NCBI RefSeq assembly: GCF_003122365.1
Contig: NZ_CP029254.1
Location: 2,057,001-2,121,000, forward strand
Length of the DNA: 64,000 nt
Source: Streptomyces spongiicola
GTDB lineage: Bacteria; Actinomycetota; Actinomycetes; Streptomycetales; Streptomycetaceae
Direction of reading: 5' to 3'
Part shown: piece by piece, positions 36,153-44,779 of the stretch
Position numbering within the stretch: the stretch's first letter is position 1
Layout of the letters: each line of letters starts with the position of its first letter
The notes under the pieces: model-generated
Database searches by the model: none
Told to the model about the DNA's origin: nothing
What the model saw: the letters and a program-made list of their open reading frames with translations, nothing else
Translations under genes and position numbers: made by a program

Positions 36153-37437
36153 CAGGGTCCCGGCAAAGTCGTTGATCATGCGGTCAGGATCAGGTTGATG
36201 GGGCGGTCGGTGTCGCGGGCGTGATGTCGTAGGGCGGCGGCGATGTTGTGGTGGCCGTGCAGGCGGAGCAGGGTGATGACGGTGTTGCGCAGGGCGGCCA
36301 TGACGCGGGGTGCGTTGCCGGTGCGGACCTGGGAGCGGTCTTCGTCGAAGGTGACGTCGCGGATCCAGTGCAGGCGGTTCTCGATCTGCCAGTGCGACTG
36401 CACCCATGCGGCCAGGAGTGCCGGCGGCGCGGTGTGGGCGTCCGCGCTGGTGATCAGGTAGACGATCTCGACCGTCCGCCTGCCCTTCCTGGTGACGGTG
36501 CGCCGTAGTCGGGCGACTTGCGTGGCTGCGGTGAAGCCGATCCAGGCGGGCACGTCGGCGACCTTGATCGTGCGGGTGACGCGGCGTCCGTGTCCGCGCT
36601 CGGTCCTGGTGAGGGCGGGCATCCGGGCCCAGGGCAGGGCCTTGAGCTGGTTGTACAAGGACTTCTGGTTGGCCTTCACGGTCAGGACGTAATCGGCGCC
36701 GGCCTCTGTCACCAGCGCTGCGGTGTCGTGCTGGGTGTGCAGTGCGTCCATCGTGACGACCACGCCGTCCAGGTCCAGGAGTTGGAGCAGGCGGCGGGCG
36801 GCGGGGATCTCGTTGCTCTTCTCCCCCACCGCGACCTGGCCGAGCACCGCCCCGGATCCGTGAGCGAGGGCGGCGACCAGGTGCGGCGCGGAAGAGCTGT
36901 CGCCGCGGGCGCCGCGGACCGTCTTGCCGTCGACGGCGATCACCCGCCGGCCCGCGACCAACGCGGCCCGCGTCACGGCCCAGGCCCCCAGCACCGCGTC
37001 GAGACGGTCCGCGTCCAGCCTCGCGAACAGACGGCGCAGCGTCGACTCGTCCACCGACCCCCGCTCCAGACCCAGCCGGCCCAAGGCGTCGGCCCCCGCG
37101 TCCCGGGCCCACTCCCCGATCGCCGTGAACCCCCGTGCCCCGGCGATCACCGCGCACACCGCGACCGCGATCAGAGCGCCCACCGAATGACGGACCCCGC
37201 GCCGACGGCGCGGATCGGGTATCCGACCGAGCAGGTCGACGAGAAGCTCATGATCCGGAACGAGCATGCGGACAGGCGCGGAGATGCGAGACGATGACAT
37301 GGCGCGGGCGTTGTTCTCTCGGACGGACGGACGGCGTAGGAACCTCCATCCAACCCGACCTGAACACGCCCGCGCACCCTCATCTCACACAGAAACACCA
37401 CGTCACAGCCCTACAGGGCGACTTTGCCGGAGCCCTG
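36153..37437 (-). mobile_element. complete ISAs1-type insertion sequence
   Basis: 1285 bp bounded by 18-bp imperfect inverted repeats: CAGGGTCCCGGCAAAGTC at the left and CAGGGCTCCGGCAAAGTC inward from the right (16 of 18 match). A 10-bp target duplication CGGGTTCCCG flanks it at 36143-36152 and 37438-37447. Removing the element and one copy of the duplication restores the interrupted frame, FDVRPGFPVLAAP. It carries one intact transposase gene. Confidence 0.95.
36176..37300 (-). CDS. ISAs1-family DDE transposase
   Basis: 374 residues, full length. [20 protein letters not shown] at the N-terminus; VIAVDGKTVRGAR with first catalytic Asp; GVVVTMDALHTQHDTA with the second; ADYVLTVKANQKSLYNQL; and HWQIENRLHWIRDVTFDEDR with the catalytic Glu. 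C-terminal ALRNTVITLLRLHGHHNIAAAL is typical of the family. No frameshift, so the element may be active. ATG 37300; the ORF fills the element. Confidence 0.96.
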   Translation of the reverse strand: MSSSRISAPVRMLVPDHELLVDLLGRIPDPRRRRGVRHSVGALIAVAVCAVIAGARGFTAIGEWARDAGADALGRLGLERGSVDESTLRRLFARLDADRLDAVLGAWAVTRAALVAGRRVIAVDGKTVRGARGDSSSAPHLVAALAHGSGAVLGQVAVGEKSNEIPAARRLLQLLDLDGVVVTMDALHTQHDTAALVTEAGADYVLTVKANQKSLYNQLKALPWARMPALTRTERGHGRRVTRTIKVADVPAWIGFTAATQVARLRRTVTRKGRRTVEIVYLITSADAHTAPPALLAAWVQSHWQIENRLHWIRDVTFDEDRSQVRTGNAPRVMAALRNTVITLLRLHGHHNIAAALRHHARDTDRPINLILTA

Positions 37438-37690
37438 CGGGTTCCCGGTGTTGGCCGCGCCGTTTGTCGCCCTGTTCGGCGCGGGTTCGGGACTGCTCGT
37501 CACCTCGGTCCTGTTCACCGTTGCCGGTGGCCTCGTCGCCTACCTGTTGCTGCGCGCCGTAGGGGCACCTGCAAGGTTCGCCCTAATCGGACAGGCCTTC
37601 TTCTACGCCTGTCCGATCGGCTGGTGGGGTGGATACCCCTCACAGAGGGCCCTGTCCTCGCTCTCATCATGACTTCCTTTTGGTGGCCTC

Positions 37691-38417
37691 CGGGACCGAG
37701 TCGAGATCACGCCAGTTCGCGGAAGCTCAAGCGCAGCGAGAACCCCCTGGTCAGCCCCACTCTCATCTCCCATGCCCCAAAATGACCTTGATTCGATACT
37801 TATCGAATCAACAGTGCCAGACCAGAGGGCATGGCGAGTCTCATCTTCAGCGTCGGCCCTCCCGCGCGCCCCCGCGCGGGAGGGGCCCCGTTCGGCCGCC
37901 GAGGCAGGACGGTGGGGGCAGACCGCCAGGGCGGTACGGGTGGGGCAGTACGGGTGGGGCAGACCGCCCGGACCGGGGCGGAACGGGATCGGCGGGCCCG
38001 TGGCCCGCCGGGAGGAGCGGCCCCCGCCGGGACCGGCCCACGGCAGCGGCCCCGAGCCGGCCCCGGCGCCATCGGGCGCCCCGTGCGCGGGGGTTCGCGG
38101 GCGTCGGACGACCCGCCGCACGGGCCCGGCGCCATCGGGCGCACCGTACGCGGGGGTTCGCGCAAGTGGTACGGGAGCGACACGTCGGCGCAGCACCCGG
38201 TTAACACGCGTCCGGCACATTGAGGGGTGTCGGCGTCAAGGACCTCCGGAGCGGCTCCCGGACCTCCGTGGACGCCCGGACGCGGCGCCGGCTCCGGCCA
38301 GGACCCGGACCGCGTCCCCCGCGGGGACCGCCGCCGTCCCGCCCCCCGGTCACGGGGGTGCGGCGGTCCCCGCGCATCCTGCTCCGCAGGGGACCGCCGC
38401 CGTCCCGCCCCTGCCGC
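37691..38417. other. non-coding region downstream of the pseudogene and of cbs
   Basis: Contains the rest of the pseudogene's decayed 3' end (to ~37780), the perfect palindrome at 37790-37809, then GC-rich sequence with [23 protein letters not shown] and GGGACCGCCGCCGTCCCGCC direct repeats. The latter are near the cbs stop and may act in termination. Open frames here lack homology signals. Confidence 0.55.
37790..37809. promoter_or_regulatory. perfect 20-bp palindrome, operator-like
   Basis: GATTCGATA and TATCGAATC flank a 2-base centre CT. AT-rich in a GC-rich surrounding. Size and symmetry match TetR- or GntR-type operators, but no regulator gene is adjacent and the genes it would serve are unclear. 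Confidence 0.65.
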
Positions 38418-39803
38418 CTACTTCCCGGACCGCGCCAGGAAGGAGAGCAGGTCCTGGCGGCTGACGACACCGGTGGGCTTGCCCTCGACCAGCACGATCG
38501 CGGCGTCGGCGGAACCGAGCACGGACATCAGGTCGCCGACCGGCTCGCCCGAACCGACCTGGGGCAGCGGCTCGCTCATGTGCTTCTCCAGCGGGTCGTT
38601 CAGCGAGGCGCGCTGCGTGAACAGCGCGTCCAGCAGTTCCCGCTCCACCACGGAGCCGATGACCTCGGCGGCCATGACGTCCGGGTGCCCGGCGCCCGGC
38701 TTCACGATCGGCATCTGGGAGACGCCGTACTCGCGCAGCACCTCGACGGCCTGGCCCACCGTCTCCTCCGGGTGCATGTGCACGAGGGACGGCAGGGCGC
38801 CCTCCTTGTGCTTCAGCACGTCACCGACCCGCGGCTGGTCGCCGGCCTGCTCGAGGAAGCCGTAGTCGTTCATCCACTCGTCGTTGAAGATCTTCGACAG
38901 ATAGCCGCGCCCGCTGTCCGGGAGCAGCACGACCACCACGTCGTCCGGACCGAGCCCCTCGGCCACGCGCAGCGCGGCGACCACCGCCATACCGCAGGAA
39001 CCGCCGACCAGGAGGCCCTCCTCCTTGGCCAGGCGGCGCGTCATCTGGAACGAGTCCTTGTCGGAGACGGCGACGATCTCGTCCGTGACCTCGGGGTCGT
39101 ACGCGGTGGGCCAGAAGTCCTCACCGACCCCCTCGACCAGGTACGGCCGGCCGGACCCACCGGAGTAGACGGAGCCCTCGGGGTCCGCGCCGACGACGCG
39201 CACCGCGCCGCCGCTGATCTCCTTGAGGTAGTTGCCGGTGCCGGAGACGGTGCCGCCGGTGCCGATACCGGCCACGAAATGGGTGATCTTCCCCTCAGTC
39301 TGTTCCCACAGTTCGGGACCGGTCGTCTCGTAGTGCGAACGCGGGTTGTTCGGGTTGGAGTACTGGTCCGGCTTCCAGGCGCCCGGCGTCTCGCGTACCA
39401 GCCGGTCGGAGACGTTGTAGTACGAGTCCGGGTGGTCCGGGTCGACCGCCGTCGGGCAGACGACGACCTCGGCGCCGTAGGCGCGCAGGACATTGATCTT
39501 GTCCGTGGACACCTTGTCCGGGCAGACGAAGACGCACTTGTAGCCCTTCTGCTGGGCCACGATGGCCAACCCGACGCCGGTGTTGCCGCTCGTCGGCTCG
39601 ACGATCGTGCCGCCCGGCTCGAGCTCCCCGCTCCGCTCGGCTGCCTCGATCATGCGCAGGGCGATGCGGTCCTTGACCGATCCGCCGGGGTTGAAGTACT
39701 CGACCTTGGCGAGGACCGTCGCCTGAATGCCCGCGGTCACGCTGTTCAGCTTCAGCAGCGGGGTATTGCCAACCAGACTGATCATCGAGTCGTGGAATCG
39801 CAC
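38418..39803 (-). CDS. cbs: cystathionine beta-synthase
   Basis: PLP enzyme condensing homocysteine and serine to cystathionine (reverse transsulphuration) in the cytoplasm. 461 residues from GTG 39803. MISLVGNTPLLKLNSV; PLP lysine in NPGGSVKDRIALRMIEAAE; EPTSGNTGVGLAI; phosphate-binding AGIGTGGTVSGTGNYL; LLVGGSCGMAVVAAL; DSGRGYLSKIFNDEWMNDYGF. Two C-terminal CBS domains, ~330-455 (LVHMHPEETVGQAVEVLREYG and IVLVEGKPTGVVSRQDLLSF), which in the human enzyme bind S-adenosylmethionine. No N-terminal haem domain. Longer upstream frame is not family sequence. Confidence 0.95.
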   Translation of the reverse strand: MRFHDSMISLVGNTPLLKLNSVTAGIQATVLAKVEYFNPGGSVKDRIALRMIEAAERSGELEPGGTIVEPTSGNTGVGLAIVAQQKGYKCVFVCPDKVSTDKINVLRAYGAEVVVCPTAVDPDHPDSYYNVSDRLVRETPGAWKPDQYSNPNNPRSHYETTGPELWEQTEGKITHFVAGIGTGGTVSGTGNYLKEISGGAVRVVGADPEGSVYSGGSGRPYLVEGVGEDFWPTAYDPEVTDEIVAVSDKDSFQMTRRLAKEEGLLVGGSCGMAVVAALRVAEGLGPDDVVVVLLPDSGRGYLSKIFNDEWMNDYGFLEQAGDQPRVGDVLKHKEGALPSLVHMHPEETVGQAVEVLREYGVSQMPIVKPGAGHPDVMAAEVIGSVVERELLDALFTQRASLNDPLEKHMSEPLPQVGSGEPVGDLMSVLGSADAAIVLVEGKPTGVVSRQDLLSFLARSGK

Positions 39804-39931
39804 CGTAAGTCTCCGGGATCTCCGTAGTGGTTCCGTCAGCGTATGCGCATTCGGCGTGAGATTGGGCTGCGGCGGTTGCGGGGCAGTTAGCTCTTGGACG
39901 ACTGCACGGCTACGAGGAGGTGGCTGGGACT

Positions 39932-40960
39932 GTGTCGAGGGCGAGGGCGAGGGTGGCGCGGCGCATCGCTGCGGGCGCGGCTTACGGCGGCGGCGGGATC
40001 GGGCTGCTCGGAGCCGCGGCGGTGACTCTCCTGCTGGCCGAGGTGCAGCTCGCGAAGAGATCGGTGGGGGGCGGTACGGCCCCCTGCCCGCCCGGGGCGG
40101 ACGGCGTCTACGGCACGGCCTTCGGGTTCTCGAGTCCGCTGCGGCTGGTCCTGCTCGGCGACTCGACGGCCGCCGGGCAGGGCGTGCGCCGGGCGGGGCA
40201 GACACCGGGGGCGCTGCTGGCCTCGGGGCTCGCGGCCGTGGCGGAGCGCCCGGTGGAGCTGTTCATCGTGGCCCAGCCCGGTGCGCGCTCCGACGACCTC
40301 GAACGGCAGGTGGGCCTCGCGCTGCGGGACCCCGCCCGGGCACCGGACGTCTGCGTGATCATGATCGGGGCGAACGACGTGACGCACCGCATGCCCCCGA
40401 CGCAGTCGGTGCGGCACCTGTCCGCCGCGGTACGCCGGCTGCGGACGGCGGGAGCGGAGGTGGTGGTGGGCACCTGTCCGGACCTCGGCACCATCGAACC
40501 CGTCTACCAGCCGCTGCGGTGGCTCGCCCGGCGGGTCTCCCGGCAGCTCGCGGCGGCGCAGACGATCGGCGTGGTGGAGCAGGGCGGCCGTACGGTGTCG
40601 CTGGGGGACCTGCTGGGGCCGGAGTTCGCGGCGAACCCCCGTGAGCTGTTCGGACCCGACAACTACCACCCGTCGGCGGAGGGGTACGCCACGGCGGCGA
40701 TGGCGGTGCTGCCGACGCTGTGCGCGGTGCTGGGCCTCTGGCCGGAGACGGACCGGCTGGACGCCGACCGCCGCGAGGGCATGCTGACGGTCGCCAAGGC
40801 CGCGGCGGAGGCGGCGAGCGAGGCCGGTACCGAGGTCACCGGAGCCCGTGCCCCGTGGGCCCTGCTCAAGCACCGCAGGCGCCGCCGCCTGCCGGTGCCG
40901 GCGGAGCCCGCGCCTTCGGAGCCCCGGGCCGCCGAGGCGCGCGGGCGGGGATCGGAGTGA
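39932..40960 (+). CDS. SGNH/GDSL-family hydrolase (lipase/esterase), membrane-anchored or secreted
   Basis: 342 residues from GTG 39932 (GGAGG eleven bases upstream; GTG 39920 overlaps that site). N-terminal Arg-rich segment and hydrophobic helix (GIGLLGAAAVTLLLAEVQLA). SGNH blocks: LVLLGDSTAAGQG (Ser nucleophile), GARSDDL (Gly block), VIMIGANDVTHR (Asn), and FGPDNYHPSAEGY (Asp/His pair). C-terminal ~60 residues are basic and low-complexity. Divergent from cbs with 128 bp between, so they may share a regulatory region. Substrate unknown. Confidence 0.88.
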   Translation: MSRARARVARRIAAGAAYGGGGIGLLGAAAVTLLLAEVQLAKRSVGGGTAPCPPGADGVYGTAFGFSSPLRLVLLGDSTAAGQGVRRAGQTPGALLASGLAAVAERPVELFIVAQPGARSDDLERQVGLALRDPARAPDVCVIMIGANDVTHRMPPTQSVRHLSAAVRRLRTAGAEVVVGTCPDLGTIEPVYQPLRWLARRVSRQLAAAQTIGVVEQGGRTVSLGDLLGPEFAANPRELFGPDNYHPSAEGYATAAMAVLPTLCAVLGLWPETDRLDADRREGMLTVAKAAAEAASEAGTEVTGARAPWALLKHRRRRRLPVPAEPAPSEPRAAEARGRGSE

Positions 40961-41313
40961 ACGCGCGGCCCGCGCCGGAAGGACCGCGCCGGAAGGACCG
41001 CGCCGGAACGGCCCGCGCCGGGACGGACCCGCGCGGCGGCCGGGTCCGTCCCGGCCCTGCGGCCCCGTACTCGGCCCGCGCGGCCGGATCCCGCTCCCCT
41101 GTCAGGGCAGCACCCGCCCCGGCCCGCTGCCCCCGCCCCCGCCCCCGCCCCCTCACCGGCAGCGGCAGCGGCAGCGGCAGCGGCAGCGGCAGCGGCACGG
41201 TCCGCGTGTGGTGGCCCGGCCCTCACACCCCCGCGCCCCGTCCCGGCGCGGACGGACCACGTCGCGGACCGCCGAGGGCGCCCCCGTCCGCCTCAGCCGC
41301 GCGGACCCACGCG
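40961..41313. repeat. GC-rich spacer with GGAAGGACCGCGCC and GGCAGC repeats
   Basis: GGAAGGACCGCGCC-type direct repeats at ~40975-41030 and a near-perfect GGCAGC hexamer run at about 41158-41194 (seven units). No gene. The thiolase control region follows immediately. Confidence 0.7.
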
Positions 41314-41327
41314 TAAGCGGGCGCTTA
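41314..41327. promoter_or_regulatory. TetR-type palindromic operator upstream of the thiolase
   Basis: Perfect 14-bp palindrome TAAGCG-GG-CGCTTA, flanked by G and C (16 bp GTAAGCG...CGCTTAG is not fully symmetrical). AAGCGNNCGCTT dyads are common near genes of acyl-CoA metabolism in actinobacteria. It lies 98 bp before the thiolase ATG. Confidence 0.6.
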
Positions 41328-41362
41328 GAAAAGAGGTCCGCATCACACGGTCCGTACCGTGA

Positions 41363-41379
41363 CCCACGCGATACGTGGG
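41363..41379 (+). promoter_or_regulatory. short hairpin in the thiolase leader
   Basis: Arms CCCACG and CGTGGG around loop CGATA, 46 bp upstream of the thiolase ATG; an ACGGT/ACCGT pair lies just before it. A second operator or an mRNA stem. Confidence 0.4.
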
Positions 41380-41424
41380 GGTAACTTCCAGACTGTCGCC
41401 CCCGAGCACCCCACTGGAGCCGTG

Positions 41425-42645
41425 ATGCCCGAAGCCGTGATCGTCTCTGCCGCCCGCTCGCCCATCGGACGGGCCTTCAAGGGCTCGCTGAAGGAGCTGC
41501 GGCCGGACGACCTGACCGCGACCATCGTCCAGGCCGCACTGGCCAAGGTCCCCGAACTGGACCCCGAGGACATCGACGACCTGATGCTCGGCTGCGGCCT
41601 GCCCGGCGGCGAGCAGGGCCACAACCTGGGCCGGATCGTGGCCGTGCAGATGGGCATGGACCACCTCCCCGGCTGCACCGTCACCCGCTACTGCTCGTCC
41701 TCGCTTCAGACCTCCCGGATGGCGCTGCACGCCATCAAGGCCGGCGAGGGCGACGTCTTCATATCGGCCGGCGTCGAGATGGTCTCCCGCTCCGTGAAGG
41801 GCAGCTCCGACGGCCTGCCCGACACCCACAACCCCCTCTTCGCCGATGCGGAGGCCCGTACCGCGGCCGTCGCCGCCAGCGAGGGCGCGAGCTGGCACGA
41901 TCCGCGCGAGGACGGCCTGGTCCCCGACGCCTACATCGCGATGGGCCAGACCGCGGAGAACCTGGCCCGCCTCAAGGGCGTCACCCGCCAGGAGATGGAC
42001 GAGTTCGGCGTGCGGTCCCAGAACCTCGCCGAGGAAGCGATCAAGAACGGCTTCTGGGAGCGCGAGATCACGCCCGTGACGCTGCCGGACGGCACCGTGG
42101 TCAGCAAGGACGACGGTCCGCGCGCAGGCGTCACGCTGGAGGGCGTGCAGGGCCTGAAGCCGGTGTTCCGCCCGGACGGCCTGGTCACCGCGGGCAACTG
42201 CTGCCCGCTCAACGACGGCGCGGCCGCGCTGGTGATCATGTCGGACACCAAGGCGCGCGAGCTGGGCCTGACCCCGCTGGCCCGGATCGTCTCCACCGGG
42301 GTGTCCGGCCTCTCCCCCGAGATCATGGGCTACGGCCCGGTCGAGGCGAGCAGGCAGGCGCTGCGGCGGGCCGGGCTCACCATGGACGACATCGACCTGG
42401 TCGAGATCAACGAGGCGTTCGCGGCCCAGGTCATCCCCTCCTACCGGGACCTGGGCATCCCGCTGGACAAGCTGAACGTCAACGGCGGCGCGATCGCGGT
42501 CGGCCACCCCTTCGGCATGACCGGAGCGCGTATCACCGGCACGCTGATCAACTCCCTCCGGTTCCACGACAGGCAGTTCGGCCTGGAGACCATGTGCGTG
42601 GGCGGCGGCCAGGGGATGGCCATGGTCATCGAGCGCCTCAGCTGA
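41425..42645 (+). CDS. acetyl-CoA acetyltransferase (thiolase)
   Basis: 406 residues from ATG 41425. Motifs: AVIVSAARSPIGRAFKGSL; nucleophile Cys in TVTRYCSSSLQTSRMA; LVEINEAFAAQ; GGAIAVGHPFGMTGARI (His); and ETMCVGGGQGMAMVIE (second Cys). Condenses or cleaves acyl-CoA in fatty acid degradation or polyhydroxyalkanoate/isoprenoid-type routes; chain length cannot be read from sequence. Monocistronic: an operator-like palindrome lies upstream and a strong hairpin downstream. Confidence 0.95.
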   Translation: MPEAVIVSAARSPIGRAFKGSLKELRPDDLTATIVQAALAKVPELDPEDIDDLMLGCGLPGGEQGHNLGRIVAVQMGMDHLPGCTVTRYCSSSLQTSRMALHAIKAGEGDVFISAGVEMVSRSVKGSSDGLPDTHNPLFADAEARTAAVAASEGASWHDPREDGLVPDAYIAMGQTAENLARLKGVTRQEMDEFGVRSQNLAEEAIKNGFWEREITPVTLPDGTVVSKDDGPRAGVTLEGVQGLKPVFRPDGLVTAGNCCPLNDGAAALVIMSDTKARELGLTPLARIVSTGVSGLSPEIMGYGPVEASRQALRRAGLTMDDIDLVEINEAFAAQVIPSYRDLGIPLDKLNVNGGAIAVGHPFGMTGARITGTLINSLRFHDRQFGLETMCVGGGQGMAMVIERLS

Positions 42646-42679
42646 CCGGGCCGGCGCCTCGCCCGCGGCTCCGCGCGCG

Positions 42680-42713
42680 GGCGGGGTGCCGCGCACGGGC
42701 GCGGCACCCCGCC
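42680..42713 (+). terminator. terminator hairpin after the thiolase
   Basis: Perfect 15-bp arms (GGCGGGGTGCCGCGC and its complement) with a 4-nt loop ACGG, 35 bp after the thiolase stop. Confidence 0.8.
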
Positions 42714-42769
42714 GGCGCGGATGACCGGGTCCGGGCCACCGGGTCCGGGCCACAGCGGCGCGGATGACC

Positions 42770-42793
42770 GGGTGCGGGCCGCGGCCCGCACCC
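42770..42793. terminator. 24-bp perfect palindrome in the thiolase 3' flank
   Basis: GGGTGCGGGCCG followed by its exact complement. Together with CCGGGTCCGGGCCA direct repeats at 42724-42755 it extends the structured 3' flank. The rest of the spacer (42794-43173) contains CCGCACCCG repeats and the promoter of the next gene but no further gene. Confidence 0.6.
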
Positions 42794-43173
42794 GCACCCG
42801 CACCCGCGACCGCAAACCGCGACCTGCGGTCCGCGCCCCGTGACACGCGCCCCGCGACCGGCCACCCGACGCGCGTCCGCGCCCGGGGCCCGAGCCCCGA
42901 GCCCCGGGCTCGCATCGCGAAACCCCTCCCCATCCCTCCGCGGGCACTCCCCCAACCCCGCCGTCTCCCGGTCGTGACCTAATCTCCCCCAGGATGTGAT
43001 ATGCCTCCCAGCAACGTGCGTTTGCCCAGCTCACACGTGTCCCACAGAAAGACGTCCGGCTCAGCCCCCTGTCTCTTTCGTGAAGTTCGTGATGTATTGC
43101 ACTGACACCAGGTGTGGGCCCACGACAAGCTGATGTAGTAAGTCGGGAAGTCCTCAGAACCGGGAGTACGTCA

Positions 43174-44058
43174 GTGAGCGCCTTTCCCCTCGCCCTGCTG
43201 CTGACCACCGCCGCCGCCACGGCTGTGGGCGCCGCCGCCCTGCACACCACTCTCGGGCTGCGCCGGCAGGTCGCCGCCCTGCGTTCGGAACTGGCCGCAG
43301 CGAGCCGCCACGGCGGCGGCCCCTTCGGTTCCGTACCGCAGGCCCGCACGGCCCCCGCCGCCGAGATACGCGCGGCCGTCGCCGAGGCGCTGGCCGAGGA
43401 GCGCGAGCGCGAGCTGGCCGAGGCACGTGCCTTCTGGGCCGCGCAGGAGGCCCGCGAGGCGGCCGACGCACCGCACTTCGCCGGCGACTCCCCGCTGACG
43501 ATGCCGGGCGGGCTGGCGGACGTCGGCGAGGACGGGCCGGTCCAGCTGCCCCGGCAGGCCGACTTCGCCGGCCTGGAGGCACTGAACCTGGAAGCGGCGG
43601 AAGCCCTCGAAGAACTCGCGGAACTCGCTGAACTCGCGGAGCCGGAGCCCGCCGAGCAGCCGGCGGAGTTCGCCGAGGACTCCCCCGAACTGGCCGCGGC
43701 CCGCCGCCGGCACCCCTCGCATCCCGACTTCGTTCCGGTGCAGACGCCTGTCGTGACCGACCACGAGCGGACCGTGGCGCGGCTGGAGGAGCTGGCCGAC
43801 GCCGCGACCGCCCTCACCGACGTGCGGCCGGGCCCGCTGGGAACCCTGGACGTGTACGTGTTCGCCGACGGCACGACCCTGTGCATGACCCCGGGGCACC
43901 GTGAGACCGCGGAGCAGCTCGGCGAGGCGCTGCGCGCCGGGCGGGCGCCGGTCCTGCTCGGCGGCTCGGGCGTCTCGGGCGCCTACTCCCTCACGTTCTC
44001 CTGCGGCGCCGGGGAGAACGTCTACGTCCTCGCCGACCGCGTCATCGCCTCGCTCTGA
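43174..44058 (+). CDS. conserved Streptomyces membrane-anchored coiled-coil protein
   Basis: 294 residues from GTG 43174 (CGGGAG upstream). N-terminal helix FPLALLLTTAAATAVGAAAL, then a coiled coil (LGLRRQVAALRSELAAASRH, AEIRAAVAEALAEERERELAEARAFWAAQEAREA), a Glu/Ala-rich region (EALEELAELAELAEPEPAEQ) and a compact C-terminal domain (LDVYVFADGTTLCMTPGHRE... VLLGGSGVSGAYSLTF, NVYVLADRVIASL). Function unknown; the membrane helix plus coiled coil suggests a scaffold near the membrane. Family not named. Confidence 0.8.
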   Translation: MSAFPLALLLTTAAATAVGAAALHTTLGLRRQVAALRSELAAASRHGGGPFGSVPQARTAPAAEIRAAVAEALAEERERELAEARAFWAAQEAREAADAPHFAGDSPLTMPGGLADVGEDGPVQLPRQADFAGLEALNLEAAEALEELAELAELAEPEPAEQPAEFAEDSPELAAARRRHPSHPDFVPVQTPVVTDHERTVARLEELADAATALTDVRPGPLGTLDVYVFADGTTLCMTPGHRETAEQLGEALRAGRAPVLLGGSGVSGAYSLTFSCGAGENVYVLADRVIASL

Positions 44059-44125
44059 GCCCGTTCCGCGGGCCCGCCCGGCCGCCCCGGCCCCCGGCCG
44101 GCCCCGGAGCCTCCCGGGCGCGCCC

Positions 44126-44449
44126 TCAGAGCCGCGCCCGCCGCGCCGCCGCCTCGACCAGTTCCACGGCCTCGGCCAGCTCCCCCGGCGGTGCCGTCCC
44201 GGAGCGTAGGGCTTCGGCCAAATCCGTCCCCGCGACCACCAATTGGTCCGCGACCGCGAAGACACCCGCGTCGGGCATGATCCGCGGTTGCCGCCCCGGC
44301 GTCTCGATGCGCTGGGCGCGCACCGCCAACTCCCTGGCCAGTGCCAGCCCTTCGGCCGCCGCCCCGCGCTGGAGCCGGCTCTGCGGGGCCGCCCGCAGCC
44401 GGTCGGCGAAACGTTCCACGGCCGCCGTCAGAGGTGTCGTATCAAGCAC
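44126..44449 (-). CDS. small conserved hypothetical protein
   Basis: 107 residues from GTG 44449, almost entirely helical and charged (LTAAVERFADRLRAAPQSRL, GLALARELAVRAQRIETPG, DLAEALRSGTAPPGELAEAVELVEAAARRARL). No domain recognised. It faces the coiled-coil gene convergently, with 67 bp between, and is divergent from the DUF4287 gene (99 bp). Confidence 0.7.
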   Translation of the reverse strand: MLDTTPLTAAVERFADRLRAAPQSRLQRGAAAEGLALARELAVRAQRIETPGRQPRIMPDAGVFAVADQLVVAGTDLAEALRSGTAPPGELAEAVELVEAAARRARL

Positions 44450-44548
44450 GACGCGACCCTATGCGCCGGTACGGGACTGTTGCCAACGCGCGAACGCTGA
44501 GGCACGGTGACGGGAAGGACCACACGCGCAATGCGTCCGGAGGCACCG

Positions 44549-44779
44549 ATGTCCCAAGTCTTCTCCGAAGAGACCCATCGCAACCTGCTGTCCCGCATCC
44601 CCCACTGCACCGGTCGGGACATCGCCGACTGGCTGCGCACCGTCGAAGAAGGACCGTCCCTGTTCCGTTTCGAGGAGAAGGTCAGCTGGCTCCGGAGCGA
44701 ACACGATCTCGCGTACGGCCACGCGAAGGCGATCATCCATGAGTACGACCTGAGGAGGGCGGCCCGCAAGCTGCTCTAG
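44549..44779 (+). CDS. DUF4287 domain protein
   Basis: 76 residues from ATG 44549 (GGAGG seven bases upstream; earlier GTG 44507 and ATG 44531 are in frame but lack a site). MSQVFSEETHRNLLSRIPHC, TGRDIADWLRTVEEGPS and RSEHDLAYGHAKAIIHEYDL match the DUF4287 family, a small all-helical domain. Function unknown. Confidence 0.88.
   Translation: MSQVFSEETHRNLLSRIPHCTGRDIADWLRTVEEGPSLFRFEEKVSWLRSEHDLAYGHAKAIIHEYDLRRAARKLL

Larger units (their letters stand above)
35706..37690 (+). pseudogene. membrane protein gene broken by a stop codon, an IS and a frameshift
   Basis: Starts at ATG 35706 with a basic stretch and one helix (WMLPALIAIAYIILQII), then NDAYRYNQAAL and an in-frame TAG (35913-35915). 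The frame continues (GDSPEQAHRTALKAYCHDRV ... YERIFDVRPGFP) to the ISAs1-type insertion at 36153. After the element it resumes as GFPVLAAPFVALFGAGSGLL and VAYLLLRAVGAPARFALIGQ. Near 37630 the frame shifts: LTEGPVLALIMTSF continues in another frame. So three separate lesions. Probably once a polytopic membrane protein of unknown function (a GT-C-like protein is possible). Confidence 0.8.

Noticed and set aside
37135..37785. Plus-strand ORF spanning the right end of the IS
   Set aside because: It starts inside the transposase on the wrong strand; only its last ~40 residues (LTEGPVLALIM...) reflect real sequence, the frameshifted tail of the membrane pseudogene.
38220..39827. 535-residue plus-strand frame
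   Set aside because: Antisense shadow of cbs; no recognisable motif.
39804..40205. N-terminal extension of cbs to 40205
   Set aside because: Residues before VRFHDSMISL are low-complexity and antisense to the SGNH gene; the family starts at the GTG 39803.
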